DNA of 64,000 bases, taken from Pestalotiopsis fici W106-1 (lineage: Eukaryota; Ascomycota; Sordariomycetes; Amphisphaeriales; Sporocadaceae). Position 1 is the stretch's first letter; each line of letters starts with the position of its first letter. The stretch is from positions 434,001 to 498,000 of the forward strand of contig NW_006917098.1 of the NCBI RefSeq assembly GCF_000516985.1. The letters run 5' to 3'. Below the pieces are notes generated by a model that saw nothing but the letters and a program-made list of their open reading frames with translations, had not been told where the DNA came from and searched no databases. This document shows, in pieces, positions 48,190 to 58,229 of this stretch. Position numbers and translations under genes: made by a program.

Positions 48190-50775
48190 CTAGAGTCCCA
48201 GTGATGCGAGCTTGGAGATAGCCAGCTCAAACAAGTGCAAGAAATCCTTCTCAGTCTCTGGACCTCGGAAATATTCTAGCTGGTGTTTCACGAGCACCTC
48301 AAGCTCAGTGAGGAAGTGCGGAAGCTGTTCAGCAATGGGGTCGGCCAGTGCCAGACGGTGTGTATATGCCCAATGAACAGCATGTAGAACTTCGACAATA
48401 TTCAGACTGTCCCAGAGATTGCCGCCTTCCATGAGGTTATTAGTCGGAGAATGCACTACATATGCCAAGCGTATTCCTGGCGGGATAAACAGTACGTCAT
48501 CCTGCTCGAGAACAAAGAGTTTATGTCTTCCGTTTGGAGTCCAGTTTCTTCCCATCTCAGCGAGACCCTCTGCCTCTGCGATAGCAGTCTCTTCCGAGAC
48601 AAACGTGCACAACATGACGCCGTCCAAGTTTCGTAACCACATACCACCCATGGCGACGACTCGTGTGCCGGAAGAGGCGCCGGCGAGGCTTAGGGCATTG
48701 AATGTAGAGTCTCTACTTACCAGACTGATGAGTCTTGAAATGATCTCTTCGTTTGAGCCATTTCTTGCTGTTGCTCTTCCTTCCGATCTTTCTGTAGCTA
48801 CTTCGGATGCTCTACCTACAATTGCGTCTTGGACTCTCTCTGCAAGACTGTCAAATAGGCGAAAGCGTGGGAGCATTGTAAAAACTGGTCGGTGCGACCG
48901 AGTGACGTTGCGAAGATCGGCAGTGCTGAAACTCCGATCGTGATGCACTGTGCAGAGTATGGCCATGAGAGACTCGTTGTGTGGAGCTGCTGGGGATCGG
49001 TGTTCAAGCAAGCAGGTGTCGACGGACGCGTCTGTCTTGGTGTCACGCCAAAGCGTTGCAAATTCTTGTATAGTGTGCATACCAGAATCGGAGAACGTTT
49101 CCTTGACGACAACAGGTTTACGGAGGACTTCGCCCTTCTGCCCTGCTGCCAAGGCCTCATCGGAACTCAGATAAAATATGTCCGCTTCTGCGCGCGACAT
49201 TGCTCCGCCACGAGGTAGCTTGCTGTCCGGTTTTGTCCATACTGATGCCCACCTAGTGGAAGGACTGAGCCATTGCGTACAGTGATTTCGCTGGTTCTGC
49301 TGATCCCCGGTCCCGGTCCCGGCTATCTGGATGTGTGCCATGATCAAGTCGCGATAGCGATTATGGAGGCTCTCTTCCACCGTCAAAGGGCCCTGACTCG
49401 GGAGTACCGGAGGCGACTCTATGCGCAAGTCTTGTACACTCATATCCTGCGTTGGACAGGCGGGTGAGGTGGAATGGGATAACCTCCCACCTAGATCCGG
49501 GCGGTGGTTGGCTGACGGCATGTTCGAACTTGGAGCATCAGCAGAATTTCCTGTTACCCATTCAAATGTATCAGGAAGGTCGCATGAATTGAATAAATCA
49601 ATGTCTGAAGCAAAAGTTGGGGTAAATACGTCCACCAATGCGTCCCAACCTTGCTCATGTGAACGGTCGCACCTTTCACTCGGAAACATGTGTGCAGTTG
49701 AGGGAGTGATTGATGTCGCCTCGGTAGATGGACTTCTGGATGAGAATGTGGATGAGCGTACGGCTGCTGGATCTGATCTTGTCGTGCCAATTGAGTGTGG
49801 ATGCTGTGTCTCTGGAAGCAGCACAGGGGGGGTCATGGGTACGTTCAAGGGGCATGATCGCAAATCACGGTGACCGACATCCAAGCTTGGCGTATTTTTC
49901 GGTGAGGCTTGGTATTGAAAAGCCGGGATGGAAGGATTACCAGAGGTAAAATACACGTTGGGATCTGCATCTATGGCTACGTCCAGCGGCGAGGACGGAG
50001 CGCCTTCCTCACCTCGAGCTGTGAGCAGGCCGTACCTGTCCCTTCGGAGAAGATAGATTTCATGATGGCTCGGCCGTGCACTTTTGAGTAATGTACCAGC
50101 CTCATCAATAGGAACGAGGCCATCCTCACTGGTTACCCATTGGTCCTGGGCCATGACGTTGGGGACCGCCAAGGCCAGGGTTATGAGATCCAGATCTCTG
50201 TGCGGCTGGAGCGGTGCCTCGTTTAGGGTCTTAACCCTGCAGTCTTGGATGCCCTGACAATGGCGGGCCAGCAAGACGGTGTTCAAACGGGGAAGCAAGT
50301 CGACGAAGAAACGAGGATAGGTCGCCGCGCAGGCTCGCAGCATGTTCATTTGGACCTGGCTGGCTTCGTTCCAACCATAATGGAAAACCACGGCGGGCGA
50401 CCAGAGGGCAGAAATCAGGGCAAGGTTTCGGAGACGGTTGGTCTCGTTGTATGCACGTTTCCGTTTCCGACCCGTGCCTTTAATGCGCGACCTGAATAGA
50501 CTGGCCGTAGCCAGAAGCTCGTTCCATCGGGAGTCAGGGTCTGTTCCGTGGCCGTGAAAGCCGATTATCTCAGCCAGGGAGCTGAGGGTGGAGATGCGTA
50601 TGTCGAGATGCTCAACTTGACCCAAGAGATCGTCTCGGAGGGCGGCGAAAGTGGATGGGGGGCCATCATTGGACCATGCTTCATGCAGTCGCTGGATCCA
50701 GGAATGCGTCTCCTGGTCAAAAGAAAGGCGGGAGTCAGCCCCATGTTGGACTGTCATGGCAACCTGGGCTACCAA
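48190..50775 (-). CDS. Large protein with C-terminal JmjC/cupin-like domain
   Basis: A single exon encodes 861 aa. The N-terminal third is rich in helices (EHLDIRISTLSSLAEIIGFH, a basic KGTGRKRKRAYNETNRLRN). A serine/proline-rich low-complexity middle follows. The C-terminus (about 700-820) reads LFVLEQDDVLFIPPGIRLAY, VVHSPTNNLMEGGNLWDSLN, EVLHAVHWAYTH. The IPPG-then-GGNLW order is that of fungal JmjC-type cupin domains, as in histone-demethylase-like proteins. I cannot locate the full HxD/E...H iron site, so activity is doubtful. A regulatory or chromatin-related role is a guess. It is divergent from the MFS exporter gene, and the two flank a 0.94-kb shared promoter. An alternative start is the Met at residue 7. 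Confidence 0.6.
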   Translation of the reverse strand: MVAQVAMTVQHGADSRLSFDQETHSWIQRLHEAWSNDGPPSTFAALRDDLLGQVEHLDIRISTLSSLAEIIGFHGHGTDPDSRWNELLATASLFRSRIKGTGRKRKRAYNETNRLRNLALISALWSPAVVFHYGWNEASQVQMNMLRACAATYPRFFVDLLPRLNTVLLARHCQGIQDCRVKTLNEAPLQPHRDLDLITLALAVPNVMAQDQWVTSEDGLVPIDEAGTLLKSARPSHHEIYLLRRDRYGLLTARGEEGAPSSPLDVAIDADPNVYFTSGNPSIPAFQYQASPKNTPSLDVGHRDLRSCPLNVPMTPPVLLPETQHPHSIGTTRSDPAAVRSSTFSSRSPSTEATSITPSTAHMFPSERCDRSHEQGWDALVDVFTPTFASDIDLFNSCDLPDTFEWVTGNSADAPSSNMPSANHRPDLGGRLSHSTSPACPTQDMSVQDLRIESPPVLPSQGPLTVEESLHNRYRDLIMAHIQIAGTGTGDQQNQRNHCTQWLSPSTRWASVWTKPDSKLPRGGAMSRAEADIFYLSSDEALAAGQKGEVLRKPVVVKETFSDSGMHTIQEFATLWRDTKTDASVDTCLLEHRSPAAPHNESLMAILCTVHHDRSFSTADLRNVTRSHRPVFTMLPRFRLFDSLAERVQDAIVGRASEVATERSEGRATARNGSNEEIISRLISLVSRDSTFNALSLAGASSGTRVVAMGGMWLRNLDGVMLCTFVSEETAIAEAEGLAEMGRNWTPNGRHKLFVLEQDDVLFIPPGIRLAYVVHSPTNNLMEGGNLWDSLNIVEVLHAVHWAYTHRLALADPIAEQLPHFLTELEVLVKHQLEYFRGPETEKDFLHLFELAISKLASLGL

Positions 50776-51711
50776 AGATTAGCATGTTTTTGGGGAACAT
50801 CTATGAATATCGTTCATGGGAGTGTAGCTTATCTAACAGTCTAGCGAAAACCAGTCTGCTCAAGCTGCCACATACTACACTTTTGGCTCCCTCTAGCCCA
50901 CGATGATAGCTATAGCCTGCGCACGGATCGTGATGGAAGCAGTGGATACATACTTTAATGATAGTCCGTGCGCTGTTCTGAAAAAAAGAAAAAAGAAATT
51001 CTAAGTAGGTAATCGAGAGTGGGGAGTGAGTCGCGGAGGATAAACGATGATTGTATTTAAGCACAGAAATCCAAATACTAAACGTATAAAATTCTCCACG
51101 ATGCAGAACAGTATACCTTCTCGTCATCAGGAGTTGCCTGCAGCTGTGTGATGGCGCGGTGTCCAGGTACTTTTCGACGGCAGGCATACTATAACCCTGC
51201 CAAGGTAGAATGAAATTCTAGAAGGACAGCCTTAGCCGCTGGTGGGGCTGTAGTTGTGGCCATAGAATAGAGCCTCTCAATGTTCTCGGATAGATTTCTC
51301 CAATCAACCAGCAAAGAAAACACTCGTGCGTACCTACATACCCATAGACGCAAAAACCCTGTCGCCAATATGCGGGGGGGATCCCTCAGGCGGCGCGGGT
51401 TAGATGAGATTCAGTGGGATCGGATGGTGCGGGCACTGCACGGTACCAGCCGGAATGCTACGTAAATCTGCATCTGCGTATATCTGTCTGTCACATAGCC
51501 CTAGGGACGTCAAGTACGCTTATGCCCAGGGACGACTTCTTGCCTTTACCCCTACACTCTGATCCCAGCCTCCTGCCCGAACTGACCTTATCTCCGAGTC
51601 TGTCTGACCATGAAAATTGTCGCTACATAAAAATCTGCATTCCCTCATCATTTCAGTTACAATCCCCCACAAACCCCAAAACGAAAGTCTCGAATCACAA
51701 GTACCATCACA
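50776..51711. promoter_or_regulatory. Divergent promoter region of the JmjC-like and MFS genes
   Basis: No gene is supported in these 936 bp. CT-rich sequence before 51712 (about 51540-51700) looks like a fungal promoter and leader. Confidence 0.35.
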
Positions 51712-53655
51712 ATGTCAGCACAGACCGCCACCGAGTTGCATGACTTGCAGAAGTATCGCGAGACGCCGCCAGCAGATGTGCATATTTCCCCCGCCAGGCC
51801 CACAGCAGATTCAACATCCGGAGTGGAGGAAGCGGCCGCCGCCGTCCCAGCGGTCGCAACAACGACGACAGGCATTCACCCGAAGAGCAGGGCAGTCCTC
51901 ATCATTACCCAGGCCTGCGGCCAGTCATTCTTCAGCAGCTACTGTAATGGTATCGTTGTTGTCGCGCTGCCGGCTATGCAAGCCGAGCTACGCCTGGATG
52001 AGAGTCTTCTTGTCTGGCCAAGCTCCAGCTACTTCCTAGTTGCAGGGTCATGCCTCTTGTTGGCTGGTTCTATTGCTGATGTTGCTGGTGTTAAGAAAGT
52101 GAATCTGGCAGGGTCTTCCCTCAGTGCCCTTGCCGCGGTTGCTTGCGGCTTAGCCCGCAGTAGTGGGCAGATCATTGCTTTCCGTGCCGCACAAGGACTT
52201 GCGTATGCCATTATCACGCCTTCATCCATCGCCCTCATTTCCAATAGCGTGGAGGAGGGACGACCCCGCAACATAGGATTTGCTTGCATGGGATTTTCTC
52301 AACCTATCGGCTTCTGTTTTGGCCTGATTCTTGGCGGAGTGTTCACAGACACGGTAGGCTGGCGGCCAGCCTTCTACCTGGCTGCGGCTGCTAGCAGCAC
52401 CTTGTTTCTTGCAAGTATTTGGGCTCTGCGACAAGAACCTCGATTTGATTCATTTCCGTTTATTTGGAAGAGACTCATTCAGGACATAGACGTAATCGGA
52501 ATTGTCCTGGCAAGCATCGGATTAGCTTCCATATCCTATGTGTTGGCGTAAGTATCGACGAATGATCGACACGGTCTTCCCATTCCCTACCACAGCCACC
52601 AACACGCGCACACACAGAGAACTAGTACACGTGGGAGGTATTAACTGCTCGAATTCAGGTCCCTGTCAGCTGACGTCGGCAGCATCCACGATCCGGCCAC
52701 TATCGTATTGATCGTCATAAGTGGTCTCTCGGTCCCGTGCTTCGTTGCCTGGATGCATCGTCAGGAGAAGAACAACCGTAATGCACTCATTCCCAACTCG
52801 TTGTGGCGCAGCCACGTCTTTACTAGTTGTTGCATCATGGTACTTTTGACCAATGGTCTTGTCAATTGCATGGAATTATACAGTAGCCTGTTGTAAGCTT
52901 TCTCAGCTTTACTCTGCGTCTATATACTGATAATTATTCTGCCTTTGTTGAAGCTTCCAACAGGTCCAAGGTCTGTCGGCTGTTCGGGCCTCGCTTCAAG
53001 TCGTCCCGTCGCTCGTTGCTGGTGCGCTCACAAGTATTACAACCGGCTTTTTTGTTCACCGTATGCCAGTCTTGTGGATGCTGTTGGCCGCGTCGGTGAT
53101 GAGTACCGTTGCACCACTTCTTATGGCAGTGGTCCAGATCGACCAGCTGTATTGGGAAAACGCCTTCTTCGCTCAGGTGAGCTAGAAAAAACATTTTCCA
53201 TATTCTCATCACGCTACATCGTGACTTTCATCATCGTTCATAGTATCACTGCATGCATTATGTGAAAATACTGCAGGGAGCCAAGCCCTTACCGCCCAAA
53301 GGTTTATTAATGGTTTCTCTTCCGACAGATCCTCGCGCCTATCAGCTGTGATATCCTTTTCACAATCGGTCTACTCATAATCTCGGATGTGTTTCCTAAG
53401 CAGATGCAGGGTCTCAGCAGCGCTGTCTTCAACACATGTGCGCAGCTCGGGAGTGCCATCGGCTTGAGTGTCGCGCAGCTCATCGCGGCGTCCGTCACGA
53501 ATGGTTCAACTTTTCTTGATAAGTCTTCGCCTGACGCACTAATGAAGGGGTATAGGGTTGCCTTCTGGACTATGTTCGGTTGGATGGCATTTGTCTGTCT
53601 AGTGTGTATCATGGGAATGCGCCGGGTCGGTGTTATAGGAGTTAAGCGAGATTGA
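51712..53655 (+). CDS. Major facilitator superfamily transporter (DHA2-like exporter)
   Basis: Four exons (51712-52547, 52659-52892, 52954-53176, 53329-53655) give 539 aa. About 70 polar N-terminal residues precede a series of membrane helices, probably 12-14 in all (QACGQSFFSSYCNGIVVVAL, SYFLVAGSCLLLAGSIADVA, KKVNLAGSSLSALAAVACGL, IGFCFGLILGGVFTDTVGW, and a similar C-terminal half). The motif-C-like PIGFCFGLILGG and the GSIADVAGVKKV loop are typical of drug:H+ antiporters of the DHA2 group. In a biosynthetic setting it would export the product or give self-protection. It lies 0.68 kb before the P450 on the same strand. Confidence 0.88.
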
Positions 53656-54333
53656 TCAGGTCGTAGGTTACTGTATGTTCACCAGCGGTATGGGGAGTAC
53701 GCAGGTAGTCTCGCTACCGGCATTCCAGAATTGACCACAAGTCATCGCCTATCCGAGACCTCCTGACAACGTGCACTCTCAGAAACTATCCTTGGACACA
53801 CACTCCGTTTTAGGAATAAGCGGAGATCTCACTTTTGTTGCATTAGGATAGCCATGAGATTTTATAGGTTCCTTGAGTATTGGCCAGGGCTTTTACGGTC
53901 TCTTAGTTCATTTGCTGCATACATATCAGGATTACAAGAGTCTGTAAAGCTTTAAACATGTACTACGGAAAGGGAACTCTGCAGCGGAGGAATCACCAAA
54001 ATATGACAATATGCAAGACCCTGTTAGTGGTTATGCTGTCTGAGACTGATTTCCATATCCACTGACCTAGGTAGAAAGCTAGGTTAGTTTTGTCGCATCG
54101 TCAAATATGACATCTACACCCGTTCTCGGGCGATTAGGTAGATTTTAATGTCAAAGCTAGGTGTTGTCTGAAAAGAGAATTGCCACCAAGGACTTAATAT
54201 TTATTGCCGATTTTCATACCCATTTTGTATAAGAATGCTTGACTCACCCCCGAATTGACCATACAGGCCATATTTCTTGATTGCTGATGAGTCACGGCGT
54301 TGGTTGTGCTCTTCTGGGTTTTCTTTTGCCAAA
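53656..54333. other. Intergenic region before the P450 gene
   Basis: No gene is recognised. The region should hold the P450 promoter. Confidence 0.35.
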
Positions 54334-55966
54334 ATGCTTCTGAACAGCATCGCATTTGTTCCTGCCATTGGGGCTTTGCTCATTTTCATGTCCATCCTCA
54401 CTGTCTTTACCATAGTGTATAGACTTTGGTTCTCCGACTTTTCGCATATCCCCGGCCCAAGGTTATGCAAGATCACAGGACTGGTTCTGGCGTATTATGA
54501 TTTGAAATTACAACGAACCGCCAAAGTCCACGCGTGGCATGAGATTTATGGCCCGATCGTCTTGATTGCGCCCGGCCAAGTCTCCTTCTCAGCGCCGTCC
54601 ACCACCCGAGAGATCTACGGGGCTGGTAGTCGTCATCCCAAGAGCAGTTTCTTCGACAATTTCATCGCGTTCGGAGAACGAGCGACATTCAACAGTCTCA
54701 GCTACGAAACGCATCGTGAGAGGAGAAATTATAGCTTCTCTTTTTTCCAGCCCTCTTCCATCTATCAGCCCCAATTTGTGGAGCCTATTCGCGCGCGGGC
54801 GGCTGCTTTCCTAGATCAGGTCAGACAGCATTTCGACCGGAGCTCTGGCACCGCGACGGTTGATTTCTTCCAGCTTGCTAATCGCTACGCCTTTGAAAAC
54901 ATTACAAACCTCCTGTTCGGCCCTGGTCACTGTACGTACACAGTTGAGAACTCCGCCACAGAGCTCGCCATGCTAGACGACTTGAAGTACTGCGAGGTTT
55001 TCCAGCCACTCCTGTTCAATTTGCCATGGATATATCATATCTTCCGCTTTTTAACCTCCAAAATATATGGGGACCCTATTTTCCTTTCGGGTGAACATCG
55101 CCTAGAAGAATGGACAGCCAGGAAAGTCGCCGACGGCCAACATGACGACTTCAACGCTGTCGCTGCATATGTGGGAAATGGACACGATGGTACCCTGTTA
55201 AGGAGGTTGGAGCAGTGCAAAACCAAGTCAGGCGAGCCTCTGTCAGAGTCTTGGATCAATGCAGAGCTTCTGGATAACTTGAACGCGGCGCAGATGACCG
55301 TCACCGTCAGTTTGACTTATGTGCTGTGGAACCTTGCCCGTAACCCCCAATGGCAGATCAGCGTTCGGCAAGAGATTGCGAACCTTCCGATGGGCGAAGA
55401 CGAATTTCCATGTTTCGGCGATATCAACAAAGCTCCGATCTTGGAAGCCTGCATTAAGGAATCCTACCGGCTCAATCCCATTTCGAGCGGCAGAGCTGAG
55501 AGGGTCGTGCCGACAGGCAAGGAATATGACGGTATATTTATCCCGCAAGGAGTAAGCACTCTTGGATTTCCTGATTTAGAAAAAAAAAATGCGGCAAAGA
55601 AATACTTCTAATATCAAGGCCTTGCAGACGATAGTTTCCACGTCGACCCTCGCCATGCACCATTCACGATCAATATTCCCTAGACCCGAGGTATACGACC
55701 CAGATCGTTGGCTTCACCCCAGCCCTGAGCAACTTCGCACCATGGAAAGACATTACATGCCCTTTGGTTATGGCGCCCGTATATGTTTGGGCAAGGCATT
55801 TGCCACGGTTGAGGTGAAACTTTTGGTTGCGTATCTCTTGCTGCGGTTCCATGTTACAGAAGACCCAACTTCTTTGACAGATATAAGGAGCATGGAACAG
55901 TTGGGCACACAGGATGCTTTACCCAGAGGACTACAATGCAATTTAAAGTTTATCGGGGCAGTGTAA
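54334..55966 (+). CDS. Cytochrome P450 monooxygenase
   Basis: Two exons (54334-55551 and 55628-55966, a 76-nt GTAAGC...GCAG intron) give 518 aa. I start at MLLNSIAFVPAIGALLIF, which gives the usual membrane anchor directly followed by the proline-rich hinge (IPGPRLCKITG). An in-frame extension upstream to 54277 adds nothing recognisable. The ExxR motif is KESYRLNP (E376, R379). The PERF-type region is VYDPDRWLHP. The haem-binding loop is MPFGYGARICLGKAF with C459. The I-helix region (NAAQMTVTVSLTYVLWNLAR) lacks a textbook A/G-G-x-D/E-T, so oxygen activation may be atypical. It is an ER-bound class II enzyme needing a reductase. It is the last intact gene of the right-hand putative cluster. 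Confidence 0.9.
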
Positions 55967-57539
55967 GTTCCATTATGGCACAAGCTATTTGCCTGGTCCC
56001 CATATATCCACGGGTACCTGTCACGGCTCTGCGTATGAGCACGAAGTGGATGGATCCCGGGCGGGCCGATGTGGACCCGTAGACTGACGATATCTTCACT
56101 GTCTCCGCCCGGACTGAAGATGCAGCTCTTCGAGCTACGTCCTGTCAATAAGGTTACCCGTAACCCTATCAGAACCGTAGAGAATAGACTGATATACATC
56201 CGCCTATGCTTCCCGTACCGGACCCCGTGACATTAGAAGTTGGTATGTTGCCCCATAAATAAGCAGCCCGCCAAGGCCTTGTACATTGGCATATTCAATC
56301 TTTCTGCTGAAACGTATCTTTGTTGTTGTAACTGACCTGTGGCATGTCTTGGTAATCATTGGATCCTCAGAAATCAAGGGGCTTATTCACCCGGCTGTAT
56401 AATAAACCTGCAAATATGGGCGTAACCGCGGCAAGTTTTGCTGCTACTGTTCGTGCGGATCGTAGGGTGCACCGTCGTCCGCGGCGGCGTGCCAGACCAA
56501 AGGCGAAAAGATGCTAACGAGGTGAACGCTTGGATCACCGTAGGAGGGGAGAGACGTGACGTTGACGATGGTAGAAATGTAAAGGCCGCGGGCCCTTGCT
56601 GTGCCGCTGAGAGATCTAGGCATTACAAGAAAGTACCTATGGAAAGTCGCAAGAATGCTAGGCCCCTGGCTTATTGGGACTTGCCTGTACTCCGTAAGCC
56701 AGCGAGCTTGTGCGCAAAAGAATGGATTGATTAGGTTGATAGAGGAGATCAAGCACGCTGTGAATCTATGGTCAGGTAAGATTCAGGCAGAAGCGAGATA
56801 AGAAAGATGCTATTGACTTTAAAGAGAGAAATAAGTAGGTAGGTGTGCACCAGTATAGGGTAACGAAGCCTTCCATACCTAGTACTGACAGCTAGGTTAG
56901 GACGTTCCCCGCTGTGGGGCCTAAAGTTACTTGCGATAGCCCGCCAACTATAATACTTACAGGGGCGGCACACTAAATTTGCTCTATGAACAAGGCATAT
57001 TTTTGTAACTCGTACCTACATAGGGACGTTTCCAGAAAGACACGCTATGTTTGTGTATTCACCGGTATCTATGAGAAATCCGATTAGTTTTTACAATACG
57101 TGCTCGATGCTTCCAATGTCACTATAAAATGACGGCTCATCGATGTAGAGGTGGTTCTTCTTTATTGTGTCCTTCGATTTCCAACAAATGTATTCTCGAA
57201 TATTGCTCATTGCCCACTGTTGTGATGTGCAACGATTTAGCATGACTCAACTTTCCGGCACATATAACCACAAACACTAACCTAGAAAACTCGGCATTCC
57301 GGCTGCTGTGCCTTATATAAGCTGGTGGCTGTTATATTCCGGTGCACCCCAATTTGCCGACTCATCCCATCCACGTCGTGAGCTCATATTACCGACACGG
57401 GGCCCCATGAGTCAATCAAAATACACGCCAGAAATCCTGGGGCAGCATTCACCTGTCCCCGCTTCCAGACGGTCAGCACACGTTACTCGTAACGGCCGCA
57501 CTGCGTCTTTAGGCAAGCACAATTCCGGTCATTTGGTTG
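55967..57539. other. Intergenic region without a supported gene
   Basis: No intact gene, repeat or RNA is seen in 1.6 kb. Open frames are short and unrelated to known families. The lost 5' part of the P450 relic to the right may once have been here. Confidence 0.35.
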
Positions 57540-58180
57540 GCCCATTTCGAACGTACCTCTCAAGGCCTTCCTCTGCTTGACAGCTTTATCAAATTATCGG
57601 CTCGCTTGACCCCAGTCGAGGCCAGTAAGTCAAGTTGCATTGCACGACGCGTTCGCTTCCCATGCACAGCCCGTTTAATCATCTTTTAGTGAGCACTCGA
57701 CGATCGCCTCTGCAGTCGTTCGAATTTTCTGATGGTACTAAACTCAATGTTGGTGATTGGGCATGCACATCAGTTCGATCAATCATGCAAAGCGAAACCT
57801 ACTACCCGGATCCTCTTGCTTTAATGGGTTCCGCTTTGCCGACCCATCACAGGTCAGCCAATGCTTGCCAAAGATCGGTGCTCTCACGTCTTTTCCAACC
57901 AGAACCGTCCAAATTGACCGATGTGGATAACACCTGGCACGTGTGGGGAATCGGAAGAATGGCTTGGTATGTCCTTTAGCCCTGGCAATCGGAAACTGCC
58001 CCAACTGCGAGTGATTGAGGCTGCTAACATGCATGGCAGCCCTGGTCGGTACTATGCGTCAGCGGTGATGAAGGTAATTCTTGCGCAAATTGTTAATGAA
58101 CTACGACTTTGAGCGCGTTCAACCAGATGCGCCAAGGTGGATGTCTTGGCGATCCACTACACTACCAAGGCATACTACTT
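57540..58180 (+). pseudogene. Cytochrome P450 3' relic, frameshifted and cut by a retrotransposon
   Basis: Scattered frames read as the last third of a fungal P450: LPLLDSFIKLSARLTPVEA (the ExxR Glu is now Leu), SPLQSFEFSDGTKLNVGDWA, IMQSETYYPDPL, then in another frame FNGFRFADPSQ. After a probable intron it continues with SKLTDVDNTWHVWGIGRMA. A genuine intron remains at 57968-58039 (GTATGT donor, TGCTAAC branch) and rejoins the haem loop as WGIGRMACPGRYYA. A further frame change leads to YDFERVQPDAPRWMSW and STTLPRHTT, where the LTR repeat begins. At least two frameshifts, a lost ExxR and a missing 5' part make it a pseudogene. It is unrelated to the intact P450 at 54334 in detailed motifs (ACPG against ICLG). 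Confidence 0.7.
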
Positions 58181-58229
58181 ATTACGGGTGCACCCGATTT
58201 TCGGCACCGGATATATAATTGATCCGGTG
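58180..58229 (+). repeat. Start of the left LTR (direct terminal repeat, copy 1)
   Basis: The sequence TTACGGGTGCACCCGATTTT and the bases after it recur from 63952 to the window end. Over 49 aligned bases there are only two differences (positions 58222 and 58229), both G in the left copy and A in the right. Each corresponds to CpA to TpA on the other strand, the RIP signature. The right boundary of the LTR is not defined. Confidence 0.75.
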
